Of a stretch of DNA of 64,000 nt, positions 36,360-48,058 are shown piece by piece. Made by a program: the position numbers and the translations under genes. The notes beneath the pieces were generated by a model. The model searched no databases and was not told the DNA's origin. It saw only the letters and a program-made list of their open reading frames with translations. The DNA is from Shimia thalassica (GTDB taxonomy: Bacteria > Pseudomonadota > Alphaproteobacteria > Rhodobacterales > Rhodobacteraceae), in the NCBI RefSeq assembly GCF_001458215.1, contig NZ_CYTW01000001.1:806001-870000 (forward strand). The letters are read 5' to 3'. Each line of letters begins with the position of its first letter. The first letter of the stretch is position 1.

Positions 36360-36947
36360 ATGCAGATTGTCACACGTGACGCCCTAATCGACGTTCCTTG
36401 GAAGAACGGTGGTGGGACAACACGCAAAATCGCCAAAGGCATATCTGCAGATCAGGTTGCCTGGACCATAAGCCGTGCAGATGTGGCGCAGGACGGGCCC
36501 TTCTCTGACTTCGAAGGTCTGATGCGCGTTCTGACTGTGGTGTCCGGCGGGGCAATGACGTTGGTTGGGCAAGATATCTCGTTTCATGCGGTTCCTTGGC
36601 GTCCGCTGGCATTTGACGGAGGTCTCAAAATTCACGCGCAGTTGCAGGACGGGCCGCTGACGGATCTGAATTTGATGTTTGATCCCGTCCACTGCGAGGG
36701 GGAAGTCGTCACCCTGACAGGCCCGCTTTTGCAAGAACGCCAGCGGCCCGATCATGGGATGCTGGCCTATCATGTTCTGGCAGGGCAGCCTTCGATCAAT
36801 GCGGCCCGCCTTGGCATCGGGGATACCGTGTTTTGCGCAAGTTCAGATGCTGTGCTCAGGCTGGGCAAAGAGGATGCCCTGCTTGAGATCCGCCTTACCT
36901 ACCGTGATCAAAGCGACGCCATAAGGCTTTGCATTGCAGACTTGTAA
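36360..36947 (+). CDS. hutD: HutD family protein
   Basis: A 195-aa cupin-like protein of the HutD/Ves family. The opening DVPWKNGGGTTRKIAKG is diagnostic. HutD is encoded in many hut operons and is thought to moderate pathway activity, perhaps by binding formylglutamate; it is not an enzyme of the pathway. Its 3' end overlaps the convergent hutF by 40 bases. Confidence 0.88.
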   Translation: MQIVTRDALIDVPWKNGGGTTRKIAKGISADQVAWTISRADVAQDGPFSDFEGLMRVLTVVSGGAMTLVGQDISFHAVPWRPLAFDGGLKIHAQLQDGPLTDLNLMFDPVHCEGEVVTLTGPLLQERQRPDHGMLAYHVLAGQPSINAARLGIGDTVFCASSDAVLRLGKEDALLEIRLTYRDQSDAIRLCIADL

Positions 36948-38266
36948 GCGGCCACAATCGGCTCTCGATTGATGTGGCGGCCAGACTGCACCACGTGCCG
37001 TCCGGCAGACCAGACATCGGTAACAACATCATCTTTTGCGGCAAAGACCAACCCATCCAAAAGCTGATCGGTCTGCAATGCGCACAGCGACGCAGAGGTG
37101 CTGTCAATCGCAACCAGATCAGCCAGTTCTCCGACGGCGATCTCTCCGGTCCCCCGCCCAAGAGCCTGCGCGCCGCCCTTGGCCGCGCCTGAATAGAGCG
37201 TATCACCGACCGATCCTTCGTCGACAACCATCACGTTGCGGGCAATGTCGCGAAGGCGTTGGGAATATTCCAATGTGCGCAGTTCTTCGGTTAGGGAAAT
37301 AAGCACGTTTGAGTCAGAGCCGATGCCAAATGCCCCGCCAGCGGACAGATACGCCGGACCATTGAAGGGGCCATCCCCGAGGTTGGCCTCGGTCACCGGA
37401 CAAAGCCCCGCCACGGCGCCGGATTGGGCCAGATTGACAGTTTCGTCAGTGGTCATATGCGTGGCATGGATCAAGCACCAGTCCGGCGTGATATCTGTAT
37501 TGGCAAGCAACCACTCGACGGGGCGCGCGCCCAGCCATGCTTGGATGTCCTCGACCTCTTTGGGCTGCTCGGAGATGTGAATATGCACGGGGCCGGTTGG
37601 ATGCGCGGCCAGCAAGGCCTTGAGGTCCTCGGGTGACGTGGCGCGCAAGGAATGCGGGGCAACACCAACACGACAATCCGAGGGCAGGGTGGCAACAGCC
37701 CTGTTCGCGCACGCGACCAAATCAACAAAGCGATCTACCGAATTGCCAAACCGTGCTTGTCCCGCCTGCAGCGGAACCAGTCCCGCCCCGCCATAGGTAT
37801 ACATGACGGGTAAATGGGTGAGGCCAATTCCGGTGGTGCCCGCCGCCGCTGCAATTCGCGCCGACAGTTCGCCAAGATTGTCATAGGGCGCACCACCCGG
37901 TTGATGATGCAAATAGTGGAATTCTCCTACACTGGCATACCCCGCTTCCAGCATCTCGAGAAAGACAAAGGCCGCAATTGCCTCGATGTGTTCGGGCGTG
38001 AGGTTGGCCGTGAACCGGTACATCAAGTCCCGCCATGTCCAGAAGCTGTCTTTGCCGGCCATGCGGTATTCGGTCATGCCCGCCATGGCCCGTTGAAAGC
38101 TGTGGCTGTGCAGGTTCCCAATCGACGGCAGCAGGGTGTCGACAACAGCGTCGGAGGCCTGTGCAACCTGATCTGTTTCGATCCGGGTGATCCGCCCGTC
38201 GGTCAGCGTCAAACGGACATTTGCCGCCCATCCCGACGAAAGTTTGGCTTGTTTGGCAAAAATCAT
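36908..38266 (-). CDS. hutF: Formimidoylglutamate deiminase
   Basis: A 452-aa amidohydrolase-superfamily enzyme that converts N-formimidoyl-L-glutamate to N-formyl-L-glutamate plus ammonia. The metal motif NLHSHSFQRAMAGM, HISEQPKEVE, HATHMT and GIGSDSN are in place. I chose the ATG at 38266 because of the AAAGGG ribosome site; 38281 is also in frame. With HutG it marks the five-step pathway. It is divergent from hutI. Confidence 0.95.
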   Translation of the reverse strand: MIFAKQAKLSSGWAANVRLTLTDGRITRIETDQVAQASDAVVDTLLPSIGNLHSHSFQRAMAGMTEYRMAGKDSFWTWRDLMYRFTANLTPEHIEAIAAFVFLEMLEAGYASVGEFHYLHHQPGGAPYDNLGELSARIAAAAGTTGIGLTHLPVMYTYGGAGLVPLQAGQARFGNSVDRFVDLVACANRAVATLPSDCRVGVAPHSLRATSPEDLKALLAAHPTGPVHIHISEQPKEVEDIQAWLGARPVEWLLANTDITPDWCLIHATHMTTDETVNLAQSGAVAGLCPVTEANLGDGPFNGPAYLSAGGAFGIGSDSNVLISLTEELRTLEYSQRLRDIARNVMVVDEGSVGDTLYSGAAKGGAQALGRGTGEIAVGELADLVAIDSTSASLCALQTDQLLDGLVFAAKDDVVTDVWSAGRHVVQSGRHINREPIVAAYKSAMQSLMASL

Positions 38267-38284
38267 TTGGCGCCCTTTCATTTT

Positions 38285-38298
38285 TATGTATAGACATA
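38285..38298. promoter_or_regulatory. HutC-like operator between hutF and hutI
   Basis: TATGTATAGACATA is an inverted repeat (TATGT/ACATA around ATAG) centred in the divergent promoter region, the best copy of a motif repeated at three other hut-related promoters in the window. Confidence 0.7.
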
Positions 38299-38351
38299 TT
38301 GCATGTTAGTTCGTACTAGAAAAGCGCAATATGGGCCATCGGTGATCGGAA

Positions 38352-39563
38352 ATGACCAAAAACATCAAAATTTTCGTTGATTTGAATGCTGCGACCATGG
38401 GCGACTCGGGGGGTGCTTATGGCTTGATTGAAGATGCGGCCATCGTCGTGGATGGCGGAATGATCGGCTGGGTTGGCCCCAAAGCGGACCTGCCCGCGCG
38501 TTTTGCCGATGCTCCCCGCACCAGCCTTGGCGGGCGTCTTGTCACGCCGGGTTTGATCGATTGCCATACGCATATTGTGCACGGTGGTGACCGCGCGGTT
38601 GAGTTTGAAATGCGTCTTAACGGGGCGAGTTATGAAGAAGTTGCGCGTGCGGGTGGCGGGATCGTGTCGACCGTCAAGGCAACGCGCGGCGCGACCGAGA
38701 ATGAGTTGCTGGAAGATGCGTTGCGTCGTGTTGACGTGATGATCGCCGAAGGCGTCACCAGCATCGAGGTCAAATCCGGATACGGTCTTGATGAAGAAAC
38801 AGAGCTGCGCATGTTGCGTGTGGCGCGGTCCATCATGGCCAACAGGCGTATTCGCGTGAAAACCACGTTCCTTGGTGCGCACGCAACACCTGCAGAATTT
38901 CACGGGCGTGATGATGCCTATATCGATGATGTATGCATCCCGGCCCTGCGTGCCGCCCACGCCGAAGGTCTGGTGGATGCGGTTGATGGCTTTTGCGAGG
39001 GCATCGCGTTTCAACCTGACCAGATCGCACGTGTGTTTGACGTCGCACAAGAGCTTGGCTTGCCGGTCAAGCTGCACGCCGAACAACTCTCAAACCTGGG
39101 TGGTGCAAAACTGGCTGCGGCCTATGGCGCACTTTCGGCGGACCACATTGAGTATCTGAACGAAGAGGGCGTCAAGGCAATGGCCAAGGCCGGCACCGTC
39201 GCCGTCATCCTGCCCGGCGCGTTTTATACGTTGCGCGAAACCCAATCCCCGCCAATCGACCTGCTTCGCAAACATGGTGTCCCCATGGCCTTGGCAACAG
39301 ACATCAATCCCGGCTCATCGCCCCTGAATTCCCTTTTGCTGACGCTTAACATGGGCTGCACCCTGTTTCGCATGACGCCGGAAGAGGCGCTGCGTGGGGC
39401 CACCTGCAACGCGGCTCGGGCGCTTGGTCTGACTGACACAGGCACACTCGCGGCCGGTCTGCGCGCAGAAATGGCCGTCTGGGACGTCAAACACCCTGCC
39501 GAGCTGGCGTATCGCATCGGCTTTAACCCCCTTCATTCCCGCATTTTCGGAGGCACATCGTGA
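38352..39563 (+). CDS. hutI: Imidazolonepropionase
   Basis: Third step of histidine degradation: hydrolyses 4-imidazolone-5-propanoate to formimidoylglutamate. 403 aa, normal length. Metal ligands in [18 protein letters not shown], the KSGYGLD motif, [15 protein letters not shown] and the [10 protein letters not shown] loop are intact. First gene of the hutIHGU operon; the stop overlaps the hutH GTG by 4 bases. Confidence 0.97.
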   Translation: MTKNIKIFVDLNAATMGDSGGAYGLIEDAAIVVDGGMIGWVGPKADLPARFADAPRTSLGGRLVTPGLIDCHTHIVHGGDRAVEFEMRLNGASYEEVARAGGGIVSTVKATRGATENELLEDALRRVDVMIAEGVTSIEVKSGYGLDEETELRMLRVARSIMANRRIRVKTTFLGAHATPAEFHGRDDAYIDDVCIPALRAAHAEGLVDAVDGFCEGIAFQPDQIARVFDVAQELGLPVKLHAEQLSNLGGAKLAAAYGALSADHIEYLNEEGVKAMAKAGTVAVILPGAFYTLRETQSPPIDLLRKHGVPMALATDINPGSSPLNSLLLTLNMGCTLFRMTPEEALRGATCNAARALGLTDTGTLAAGLRAEMAVWDVKHPAELAYRIGFNPLHSRIFGGTS

Positions 39564-41098
39564 CCACTCTTACCTTGATCCCCGGCGCTGTCACGTTGGA
39601 CAATCTGGCCGACATTTTCTGGAACGAGGCTTCGGTGCGGCTTGATCCTTCAAGCCATCCCGCGATCGAGCTGGCCCATTCGCGCATCGCCAAAGCGGTG
39701 GCCGGAACTGACGCCGTTTACGGTGTGAACACCGGCTTTGGTAAACTGGCATCGGTCAAAATCGAATCCAAAGACACGGCCACCCTGCAACGCAATCTGA
39801 TCCTGTCACATTGCTGTGGCGTTGGCCCCGCCATTCCGCGTTCACATGCACGTCTGTTGATGGCCCTAAAGTTGCTAAGCCTTGGGCGTGGCGCGTCCGG
39901 CGTTCGACTCGAAGTTGTCACGCTGATCGAAGAGATGCTGGAAAAGGGCGTGACGCCTGTCATTCCTGCCCAAGGGTCCGTTGGTGCCTCGGGAGATCTG
40001 GCGCCATTGGCGCATATGGCTGCCGTGATGATGGGACATGGCGAGGCCGAATTTGACGGTCAGGTTATGACCGGAGCACATGCGTTGAAAGCGGCGGGGC
40101 TGACCCCTGTCGAATTGGGCCCCAAAGAAGGGCTCGCCCTGATCAACGGCACCCAGTTTTCAACGGCTTTCGCCCTTGCCGGTCTGTTTGGCGCATGGCG
40201 CGCCGCACATTCGTCGTTGGTGACCTCGGCCTTGTCGACGGACGCGATCATGGGGTCAACGGCCCCCTTGCAACCAGAAATCCACGCGCTGCGCGGTCAT
40301 CGCGGCCAGATCGAGGCGGGCGAAACCATGCGGGCGCTTTTGGCGGGCTCTGACATTCGCGAGAGCCACTTTGCCGATGATGCGCGGGTACAGGACCCGT
40401 ATTGCATACGCTGTCAGCCACAGGTCACAGGGGCCGCAATTGACGTGCTGCGCATGGCAGCGCGTACGCTGGAAATCGAGGCGAACGCCGCCACCGATAA
40501 CCCATTGGTTCTGATCGACGCTGATGTGATCGTGTCGGGTGGAAACTTTCATGCGGAACCGGTGGGCTTTGCGGCTGATATGATCGCGCTGGCCATTGCG
40601 GAAATCGGCGCCATCGCTCAGCGTCGTGTGGCTCTGATCGTGGATCCGGTGCTCAGCTTCAATCTGCCTCCCTTCCTCACACCCAATCCCGGCCTCAACA
40701 GCGGCTATATGATTGCCGAGGTCACAACGGCCGCGTTGATGAGTGAAAACAAGCACTTGGCCAACCCATGCGTGACCGACAGCACACCCACCTCTGCCAA
40801 TCAGGAAGATCACGTGAGCATGGCAGCGCATGGCGCACGCCGGTTGGGCCAAATGGTGGAAAACCTTGACCGCATCCTGGGCGTTGAACTGTTGTGCGCC
40901 GCGCAAGGCATCGATTTCCGCGTGCCATTGGCAACCAGCACTACTTTGCAGCAGGTCGTGGCCCGCGTTCGTGAAGACGTCGAAACACTGGGCGAAGACC
41001 GCTATCTTGCTCCGGATCTGGAACGCGCGGCAAAGATCATTTCGTGCGGGGATATTGTCACAGCGGCGAACATCAACATGCCGGAGCTTTCGGCATGA
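39560..41098 (+). CDS. hutH: Histidine ammonia-lyase
   Basis: Deaminates histidine to urocanate. 512 aa. The MIO cofactor triad Ala143-Ser144-Gly145 is in [15 protein letters not shown], with the catalytic YGVNTGFG loop near residue 54 and the [11 protein letters not shown] segment. GTG start overlapping hutI (GTGA); its end overlaps hutG by 4 bases. Confidence 0.97.
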   Translation: MTTLTLIPGAVTLDNLADIFWNEASVRLDPSSHPAIELAHSRIAKAVAGTDAVYGVNTGFGKLASVKIESKDTATLQRNLILSHCCGVGPAIPRSHARLLMALKLLSLGRGASGVRLEVVTLIEEMLEKGVTPVIPAQGSVGASGDLAPLAHMAAVMMGHGEAEFDGQVMTGAHALKAAGLTPVELGPKEGLALINGTQFSTAFALAGLFGAWRAAHSSLVTSALSTDAIMGSTAPLQPEIHALRGHRGQIEAGETMRALLAGSDIRESHFADDARVQDPYCIRCQPQVTGAAIDVLRMAARTLEIEANAATDNPLVLIDADVIVSGGNFHAEPVGFAADMIALAIAEIGAIAQRRVALIVDPVLSFNLPPFLTPNPGLNSGYMIAEVTTAALMSENKHLANPCVTDSTPTSANQEDHVSMAAHGARRLGQMVENLDRILGVELLCAAQGIDFRVPLATSTTLQQVVARVREDVETLGEDRYLAPDLERAAKIISCGDIVTAANINMPELSA

Positions 41099-41895
41099 CC
41101 CCTGTTGAAATTCATCAAGGTGACAGTCCCATCGTTTTGGGTTTGCCCCATACCGGCACTTTTGTGCCCGATGCCATTCTTGCGGATTTGAATGACCGCG
41201 GGCGCGGTCTGGACGATACGGATTGGCACATTCATACACTCTATGAGGGTGTGTTTCCGGGCGCCACGACAGTGCGCGCCACGTTCCATCGCTATGTTGT
41301 CGATGCCAATCGTGATCCCTCGGGCGTGTCCTTGTACCCCGGCCAAAACACGACGGGGCTTGTGCCGCTTACGGATTTCGACGGTCACGACATCTGGACT
41401 GCGCCGCCGACCGAGGCCGACGTCGAGGCAAGCCGAGAGACCTTTCATGCGCCGTATCATGCCGCGCTGCAGGCAGAACTGGACCGCGTGCGCAGCATTC
41501 ACGGCGTTGCAATTCTGTATGACTGTCATTCGATCCGGTCGGGCATTCCCTTTCTGTTCGAGGGCACCTTGCCTGACTTTAACATCGGCACCAACCTCGG
41601 GACCACCTGCGCGCCCGGGATCAAAGCCGCAACACAGGCTATTTGCGATGGGGCTGCGGGGTATTCCTCGGTCACCAACGGGCGCTTCAAAGGGGGGTGG
41701 ACGACCCGCCACTATGGCCGCCCCGCAGAGGGACTGCACGCCATCCAGATGGAACTGGCCCAAAGCACATACCTGAGCGCCGAGGCCCCCCCTTGGGCCT
41801 ATGACACGACCAAGGCAGCCCGCCTGCGCCCCTATCTCACACAAATTCTCACACAGTTGGCCGAACTGGCCCCAACCCTGAAAGGTACATCATGA
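41095..41895 (+). CDS. hutG: N-formylglutamate deformylase
   Basis: Last step: N-formylglutamate to glutamate plus formate. 266 aa of the FGase (N-formylglutamate amidohydrolase) family, with [12 protein letters not shown], the VDANRDPSG motif and [10 protein letters not shown] carrying a zinc histidine. The start at [10 protein letters not shown] overlaps hutH by 4 bases, and the end overlaps hutU by 4 bases. Confidence 0.95.
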   Translation: MTPVEIHQGDSPIVLGLPHTGTFVPDAILADLNDRGRGLDDTDWHIHTLYEGVFPGATTVRATFHRYVVDANRDPSGVSLYPGQNTTGLVPLTDFDGHDIWTAPPTEADVEASRETFHAPYHAALQAELDRVRSIHGVAILYDCHSIRSGIPFLFEGTLPDFNIGTNLGTTCAPGIKAATQAICDGAAGYSSVTNGRFKGGWTTRHYGRPAEGLHAIQMELAQSTYLSAEAPPWAYDTTKAARLRPYLTQILTQLAELAPTLKGTS

Positions 41896-43559
41896 GCGAT
41901 CCGCGCAAAAACACCCGCGACGTTTTTCCCGCCACCGGCACCGATCTCACAGCCAAAAGCTGGTTGACGGAAGCGCCGTTGCGGATGTTGATGAACAACC
42001 TGCACCCCGACGTTGCCGAAAACCCGCATGAATTGGTGGTCTATGGCGGCATTGGGCGCGCCGCACGTACATGGAAGGACTACGATATGATCGTCTCTTC
42101 CCTGCGTGATCTGGAAGATGACCAGACCTTGATGGTGCAATCGGGTAAACCCGTCGGTGTGTTTCAAACCCACAAGGATGCGCCACGTGTTCTGATTGCC
42201 AACTCGAACCTTGTGCCGCATTGGGCGAACTGGGATCACTTTAACGAGCTCGATAAAAAAGGTCTGGCGATGTATGGCCAGATGACGGCCGGATCGTGGA
42301 TTTACATCGGATCGCAAGGCATCGTTCAAGGCACCTATGAAACCTTTGTCGAGGCAGGTCGCCAGCACTATGACGGGGACCTCAAAGGCAAGTGGATCCT
42401 GACTGGTGGTCTTGGTGGCATGGGCGGGGCCCAGCCCTTGGCGGCAGTGATGGCCGGTGCCTGCTGTTTGGCGGTTGAATGTAATCCCGACAGCATCGAT
42501 TTCCGCCTGCGCACAAAATACGTCGACGAAAAGGCCGAAACGCTGGATGAAGCGCTTGAGATGATCGAGCGCTGGACCGCAGCGGGCGAGGCAAAATCGG
42601 TCGGTTTGTTGGGCAATGCGGCGGATGTGTTCCCCGAATTGGTCAAGCGCGGCATTCATCCCGATATCGTCACCGACCAGACATCCGCCCATGATCCGGT
42701 GAATGGTTATCTGCCGCAGGGCTGGACCATGGCGCAATGGAAAGAAAAGCGTGAAACCGCCCCGAAAGAGGTCGAAAAAGCCGCGCGTGCCAGCATGAAG
42801 GTGCAGGTCAGGGCGATGTGCGATTTCCACGCCGCGGGCATTCCCACGGTTGATTATGGCAACAACATTCGCCAGATGGCTTTGGAAGAAGGGCTTGAAA
42901 ACGCGTTTGATTTCCCCGGATTTGTTCCGGCTTACATTCGCCCCCTGTTTTGTCGTGGCATTGGACCTTTCCGGTGGGCGGCTTTGTCGGGCGATTCGGA
43001 GGATATCTACAAAACCGATGCCAAGGTGAAAGAAATCCTTTCCGAGGACACGCACCTGCACAACTGGCTTGATATGGCGCGCGAGCGGATTTCGTTCCAG
43101 GGTCTGCCCGCGCGCATATGTTGGGTCGGTTTGGGCGTGCGTCACAAACTGGGTCTTGCGTTCAACGAAATGGTGCGCACCGGTGAATTGAGCGCGCCCA
43201 TTGTGATTGGCCGCGATCATCTGGACTCGGGGTCGGTTGCCTCGCCAAACCGTGAAACCGAAGCGATGAAAGATGGCTCGGACGCGGTGTCGGACTGGCC
43301 GTTGCTCAATGCTTTGCTGAACACGGCTTCGGGCGCGACATGGGTGTCTCTGCATCACGGTGGCGGCGTTGGGATGGGCTTTTCCCAGCATTCCGGCATG
43401 GTCATTTGTTGTGACGGGTCCGAAGACGCAGATCGCCGAATTGCGCGGGTTCTGTGGAATGACCCTGCCACAGGCGTGATGCGTCATGCCGATGCCGGTT
43501 ATGACGAGGCGTTGGACTGTGCTCGAGAAAACGGTCTGAACCTGCCCGGTATTCTATAA
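41892..43559 (+). CDS. hutU: Urocanate hydratase
   Basis: Converts urocanate to imidazolonepropionate using NAD+ as an electrophile. 555 aa, normal. The [11 protein letters not shown] start region, [13 protein letters not shown] dinucleotide segment, [14 protein letters not shown], and the C-terminal [15 protein letters not shown] with the catalytic region are intact. Last gene of the tightly overlapping hutIHGU operon. Confidence 0.97.
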   Translation: MSDPRKNTRDVFPATGTDLTAKSWLTEAPLRMLMNNLHPDVAENPHELVVYGGIGRAARTWKDYDMIVSSLRDLEDDQTLMVQSGKPVGVFQTHKDAPRVLIANSNLVPHWANWDHFNELDKKGLAMYGQMTAGSWIYIGSQGIVQGTYETFVEAGRQHYDGDLKGKWILTGGLGGMGGAQPLAAVMAGACCLAVECNPDSIDFRLRTKYVDEKAETLDEALEMIERWTAAGEAKSVGLLGNAADVFPELVKRGIHPDIVTDQTSAHDPVNGYLPQGWTMAQWKEKRETAPKEVEKAARASMKVQVRAMCDFHAAGIPTVDYGNNIRQMALEEGLENAFDFPGFVPAYIRPLFCRGIGPFRWAALSGDSEDIYKTDAKVKEILSEDTHLHNWLDMARERISFQGLPARICWVGLGVRHKLGLAFNEMVRTGELSAPIVIGRDHLDSGSVASPNRETEAMKDGSDAVSDWPLLNALLNTASGATWVSLHHGGGVGMGFSQHSGMVICCDGSEDADRRIARVLWNDPATGVMRHADAGYDEALDCARENGLNLPGIL

Positions 43560-43604
43560 GACAACGGCACTGTCGCCTCACGAAGGCGGCGGTGCACCGC
43601 ACAA

Positions 43605-44315
43605 TCAATAGCGTGTTGTCAGCCTGTGACCGGGCCGATAGGCGAACCGCACATAAGTCACGGCTTCGCCTTCCCACCATGTAGACCGTTCAACGGTAAA
43701 CACCGGATCACCGACGGCGCATGACAAATAGTCGGTCAGCCCCTGATCTGCCAAAGCCGCAGACAGGCTGATCTCGACTTCGGAGAATGGAATTGTCGAG
43801 AGCAACCATTCCGTTGGCCCACATTCAGAGAAATCTTCGAACTCGGCTTTTGGCAACGCGGTCAGATTGATCCAGCGGTCTTCATGTTCATAGGGCACGC
43901 CGTCCGCATAGTGCATACAGACCAGATGCAATGCCTTGCCCTGTGCCGGCAATTGAAGGCGCGCCCGCAGCCAGGCTGGCGCAACTTCGACCGAACTGCT
44001 GACCAGCGAATAGCGATAGGCCGTCCCTTTTTCCTCGATCTCGTCGCGTACAATGGGAATGTCGAAACGTGCCTGACGAATTGGTGTCATACGCACACGT
44101 GTGCCTGCCTTGCGGCGACGCTCGATAATGCCATCATCGGCCAGTTCGCGCATCGCACGGTTGACTGTCGCCCGCGCACAGCCATAAGTTGCGGCAAGAT
44201 CGACTTCGTTCGGCACCAAATCCCCAGGGCCCCAATCGCCCTTTGTGATTTTCGACAGAATATCCGATTTGACGTCTTTGTATGTGGCTTTCATTGCCGA
44301 CCAATCCTTGGACAT
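43605..44315 (-). CDS. hutC: Histidine utilisation repressor, GntR/UTRA family
   Basis: A 236-aa regulator: N-terminal winged helix (DLVPNEVDLAATYGCARATVNRAMREL) and C-terminal UTRA ligand domain (TAYRYSLVSSSVEVAP ... HLVCMHYADGVPYEHEDRWINL). HutC repressors respond to urocanate. Starts at 44315 or 44294 are both possible. It is convergent with hutU and divergent from the ABC transporter genes; the likely targets are the four TATGTATAGACATA-like sites. Confidence 0.92.
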   Translation of the reverse strand: MSKDWSAMKATYKDVKSDILSKITKGDWGPGDLVPNEVDLAATYGCARATVNRAMRELADDGIIERRRKAGTRVRMTPIRQARFDIPIVRDEIEEKGTAYRYSLVSSSVEVAPAWLRARLQLPAQGKALHLVCMHYADGVPYEHEDRWINLTALPKAEFEDFSECGPTEWLLSTIPFSEVEISLSAALADQGLTDYLSCAVGDPVFTVERSTWWEGEAVTYVRFAYRPGHRLTTRY

Positions 44316-44456
44316 TATGACTATTATATTGTCATTAAAACTAGATTTATTTTCACTGCTGTCAACCGCGCGCCAACTCTTCAACAAAAGAGCATTCCTA
44401 AAGAGTTTCACAGCAAGACTGCGCTTGACGTTGCGTCTGTGTTCGTTCCATTTTGT

Positions 44457-44473
44457 TTAAATATAGACATAAT
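44457..44473. promoter_or_regulatory. HutC-like site upstream of the ABC permeases
   Basis: TTAAATATAGACATAAT, identical over 17 bases to the site before the binding-protein gene and 12/14 to the hutF/hutI site, 29 bases before the permease start. Confidence 0.65.
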
Positions 44474-44501
44474 GCAATACGCTAAGACAAAAGAAGCAGA
44501 T

Positions 44502-45458
44502 ATGAATTCAATCCTGTCTATCATCCTCAAGCGTTTGATGATTGGCCTCCTGACACTTTGGGTTGTCACAATCATCATTTTCGCAGCCATCGAATTATTG
44601 CCCGGCGATATTGCCACTGAAATACTCGGGCAGGCCGCTACAGAGGAAAGCCTTGCAGCCTTCCGGGAAAAATATGACCTGAACCGACCCGTTTACGAGA
44701 GGTACATCTCTTGGCTGTCGGGAGCCATGACCGGCGATTTCGGGGTTTCATTGGCCAACCAGAGGCCGATTTCCGTACTGATCTGACAGCGCACGGCAAA
44801 CACGTTTTTTCTTGCGGCATATGCGGCGGCGATTGCCGTTCCAATCGCCGTTGTGTCTGGCATGATGGCGGCGCTTTACAATGGCTCGATGTTTGATCGC
44901 ATACTTTCCAGCTCGACCCTGGCAGCGATTTCATTTCCCGAGTTTTTCGTGGCGTAGATCTTGATCCTTGTCTTTTCCGTGGGGTTGGGATGGTTTCCCA
45001 GTCTGGCCAACGTTGACGTTGATATGGGACTGGGCGAGAGACTTTATCTCACCTTCCTGCCTGCAATGACGCTCACGCTGATTGTGCTGGCTTATATGAT
45101 GCGCATGACGCGGGCGGCCATTCTGAACCTCTTGGCATTGCCCTATATCGAAATGGCCCATCTCAAAGGCATCAAACGCTGTCGCGTTATCGCGGTCCAT
45201 GCTTTGCCAAATGCGCTGGCCCCGATCATCAATGTGATCGCTCTCAACCTTGCGTATCTGATTGTCGGCGTTGTTCTGGTCGAGGTGGTCTTCGTCTATC
45301 CCGGTCTAGGTCAGGTTCTGGTGGATGCCGTTTCGAACCGAGATGTGACAGTCGTACAGGCGGCCTGTCTGATCTTCGCTGCGACCTATATTCTGCTCAA
45401 TCTGTTGGCAGATATCTTGTCGATTGTCGCAAACCCTCGCCTTTTGCATCCGAGATAA
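44502..45458 (+). pseudogene. Peptide-type ABC transporter permease (DppB-like) with two in-frame stops
   Basis: The frame MNSILSIILKRLMIGLLTLW continues through about 318 codons with the full set of transmembrane helices and the permease EAA-like segment (LALPYIEMAHLKGIK). It is interrupted by TGA at codon 95 (44784) and TAG at codon 152 (44955). The surrounding sequence is otherwise undamaged, so inactivation looks recent. A functional membrane protein is not expected. The partner permease starts 3 bases after it. Confidence 0.85.
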
Positions 45459-45461
45459 ACC

Positions 45462-46319
45462 ATGCACAACTTGTTTCATCACCTTCGTGACGCGCCCACC
45501 TCGGCCTGGATCGGCATTGGTATCGTCGTCTTTTATGCCGTGCTTGCCGTGGGCGCACCGGTATTTGCCCCTTTCCCCGAAAGTGCCTCTGTGGGCAAAC
45601 AGTATCAGCCTTGGGTAGCGCCATATTACCTTGGCACCGACGCCTTGGGGCGTGACCTGCTATCCCGCCTTATTTACGGCGCACGCAATACCGTTGGCAT
45701 CGCGCTTGCGACGACGGCGCTGGCCTTTACGCTTGGCGCAACTTTTGGACTTTTGGCTACCACGCTTGGCGGGTGGTTCGACGCAATAAGCTCCCGTGTT
45801 GTTGATGTCTTGATGGCCATTCCGCCGCTGATTTTCGCTCTGCTTATCCTCACCATCACCGGCACATCTGTCATGGCATTGATCCTCGTGATTGCGGTGC
45901 TCGACAGCACGCGTGTGTTCCGGCTCTCTCGCGCGGTTGCGCAAGGCATCCTGACAATGGATTATATTGAGGTCGCACGCATGCGCGGAGAAGGATTGTT
46001 CTGGCTGATCCGCAAAGAAGTCTTGCCAAACGCGGCTTCACCGCTGGTTGCGGAATTTGGATTGCGGTTTTGCTTTGTGTTCCTGTTCATCTCGGCTTTG
46101 TCTTTTCTGGGGCTCGGCATTCAGCCCCCCACGGCGGATTGGGGCGGTATGGTGCGTGAAAGCGCAAAACTGATCTCTTTTGCGAATTTCTCGACGTGGC
46201 AGACCGCGACATTCGGGCTTGCGCCTTTGTTGCCGGCGGGTGCCATCGCGTTGCTGACAATTGGCGTTAATCTTGTTGTGGACTGGGTTCTGCACATGTC
46301 TTCCGGCCTGAAGGAATAA
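45462..46319 (+). CDS. Peptide-type ABC transporter permease (DppC-like)
   Basis: A 285-aa inner-membrane protein with an N-terminal helix, the LGTDALGRDLLSRLIYGAR segment typical of DppC/OppC and the cytoplasmic loop DYIEVARMRGEGLFWLIRKEVLPNA that contacts the ATPase. It is the only intact gene of this transporter set; because its DppB-like partner, ATPase and binding protein are broken, it is probably no longer useful. Confidence 0.92.
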   Translation: MHNLFHHLRDAPTSAWIGIGIVVFYAVLAVGAPVFAPFPESASVGKQYQPWVAPYYLGTDALGRDLLSRLIYGARNTVGIALATTALAFTLGATFGLLATTLGGWFDAISSRVVDVLMAIPPLIFALLILTITGTSVMALILVIAVLDSTRVFRLSRAVAQGILTMDYIEVARMRGEGLFWLIRKEVLPNAASPLVAEFGLRFCFVFLFISALSFLGLGIQPPTADWGGMVRESAKLISFANFSTWQTATFGLAPLLPAGAIALLTIGVNLVVDWVLHMSSGLKE

Positions 46320-46322
46320 ACC

Positions 46323-47963
46323 ATGACTGCTGATCTTTTGCTGGATATGAAAAACATCGCGATCGAAGGACGGTCCGAGAGACAATGGAAACCCATTATC
46401 AAAGGCGTGGACCTTACCCTGAAGCGGGGCGAGATCCTGGGTCTGATCGGAGAAAGCGGCGCGGGCAAGTCAACGCTGGGTCTGGCTGCGATGGGATACA
46501 CCAAAGGCGGGTGCCGGATCAGCGGGGGCAGCATCCTGTTTGATGGTCAAGAACTTGCTGGTGCCTCACACGAAACCCTGCGCCAATTGCGCGGTAAGCG
46601 GATCGCTTATGTGGCCCAATCGGCGGCGGCGGCGTTCAATCCGGCCTTCAAACTGATCAGCCAATATTGCGAAGCCCCCATCCAGCATGGGGTCATGTCG
46701 CAGGCCGAGGCGCAATCCGATGCTGTTGATCTTTAACGGAAAATCCGGCTGCCCAATCCGGATACAATCGGGTTTCGGTATCCGCATCAGGTGTCTGGCG
46801 GACAGTTGCACAGGGCAATGACCGCAATGGCCATGGCGTGCCGTCCCGATCTTATCATCTTTGACGAGCCGACAACGGCGCTGGACGTCACCACCCAGAT
46901 CGAGGTTTTGTCTGCAATTCGCGACATCGTTCACGAATACAATACGGCCGCGATCTACATCACGCATGATCTGGCTGTTGTGGCGCAGATGGCGGACCAG
47001 ATCAAAGTCCTGCTGCGAGGGGAAGAGGTCGAAGAGGCACCGGCCCGCGATATGCTGGCCAACCCTCAAGAGGACTATACCAAGTCGCTCTGGGCCGTAC
47101 GCGAATTTCGGCGCGCCCCCGTCCCCCCGCGAGAAGGCGGGGACAGCGTTATGCTGGACGTCAAAGGCGTGCACGCCTCTTATGGCACCGTAAAAGTTTT
47201 GGAAAACATTGACCTGACGATCAATCGCGGCAGCACGGTTGCGGTCGTCGGGGAAAGTGGATCAGGGAAGTCGACCCTTGCACGGGTGATTATGGGCCTT
47301 CTGCCGCCCACCGACGGGACAATCGAATACGACGGCAAAGAGCTGCCCAAAGCGGGCAAGAACCGCTCTCGCGACCTGCAGCGTCATATTCAGATGATCC
47401 ACCAGATGGCGGATACAGCCTTGAATCCAAAGCAACGCATCAAAGATATTATTGGCCGTCCTCTGGAGTTTTTCCTTGGTCTCAAGGGGGCAAAGAAAGA
47501 GGCCCGTATCAGAGAGTTGTTGACCCTGATCGAGCTGGACGCAGATGAGTTTATGAACCGTTTGCCGTCTGAATTGTCAGGAGGTCAAAAGCAACGTGTG
47601 TGTATTGCACGCGCTTTGGCGGCCGAACCAGATTTCATCATCTGTGACGAGGTGACATCTGCGTTGGACCAATTGGTCGCCGAAGGCATTCTGCGCCTTT
47701 TGGACCGGCTGCAACGGGAGCTGGATCTGACATACATGTTCATCACACATGACATTGCGACGGTGCGGTCCATCGCAGACGATGTGGTGGTCATGCAAAA
47801 CGGTGTCATCGTAGAGCAGGGGGCCAAGGATGCGATTTTCACACCGCCCCATGCGCCCTACACTGAATTGTTGCTTTCTTCTGTGCCGGAAATGGATCCG
47901 GATTGGCTCACTCAGCTTTTGGCGGAACGAGAAGCCGAGACCGCACTGGAAGAGCCGGCCTGA
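46323..47963 (+). pseudogene. Fused two-domain ABC transporter ATPase (DppD-DppF-like) with an in-frame TAA
   Basis: One frame of about 546 codons encodes two nucleotide-binding domains. Domain 1: Walker A GESGAGKST, then a TAA at codon 138 (46734), then YPHQVSGGQ and IIFDEPTTALD. Domain 2: GESGSGKST, LSGGQKQRV, IICDEVTSALDQ. The stop is where the family usually has an aromatic residue (TAC/TAT to TAA). A protein restarted at 46791 would keep only domain 2 plus half of domain 1. Follows the permeases without gaps. Confidence 0.85.
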
Positions 47964-48058
47964 CGTCTTTCAGCTTTAGCAAAACGAAAGCCGCGCCCCC
48001 ATGGAATTCACTCCTTGGGGGCGCAGTTCAGTTAAAGGGGCGCGTTTTGCGTCCAAGT

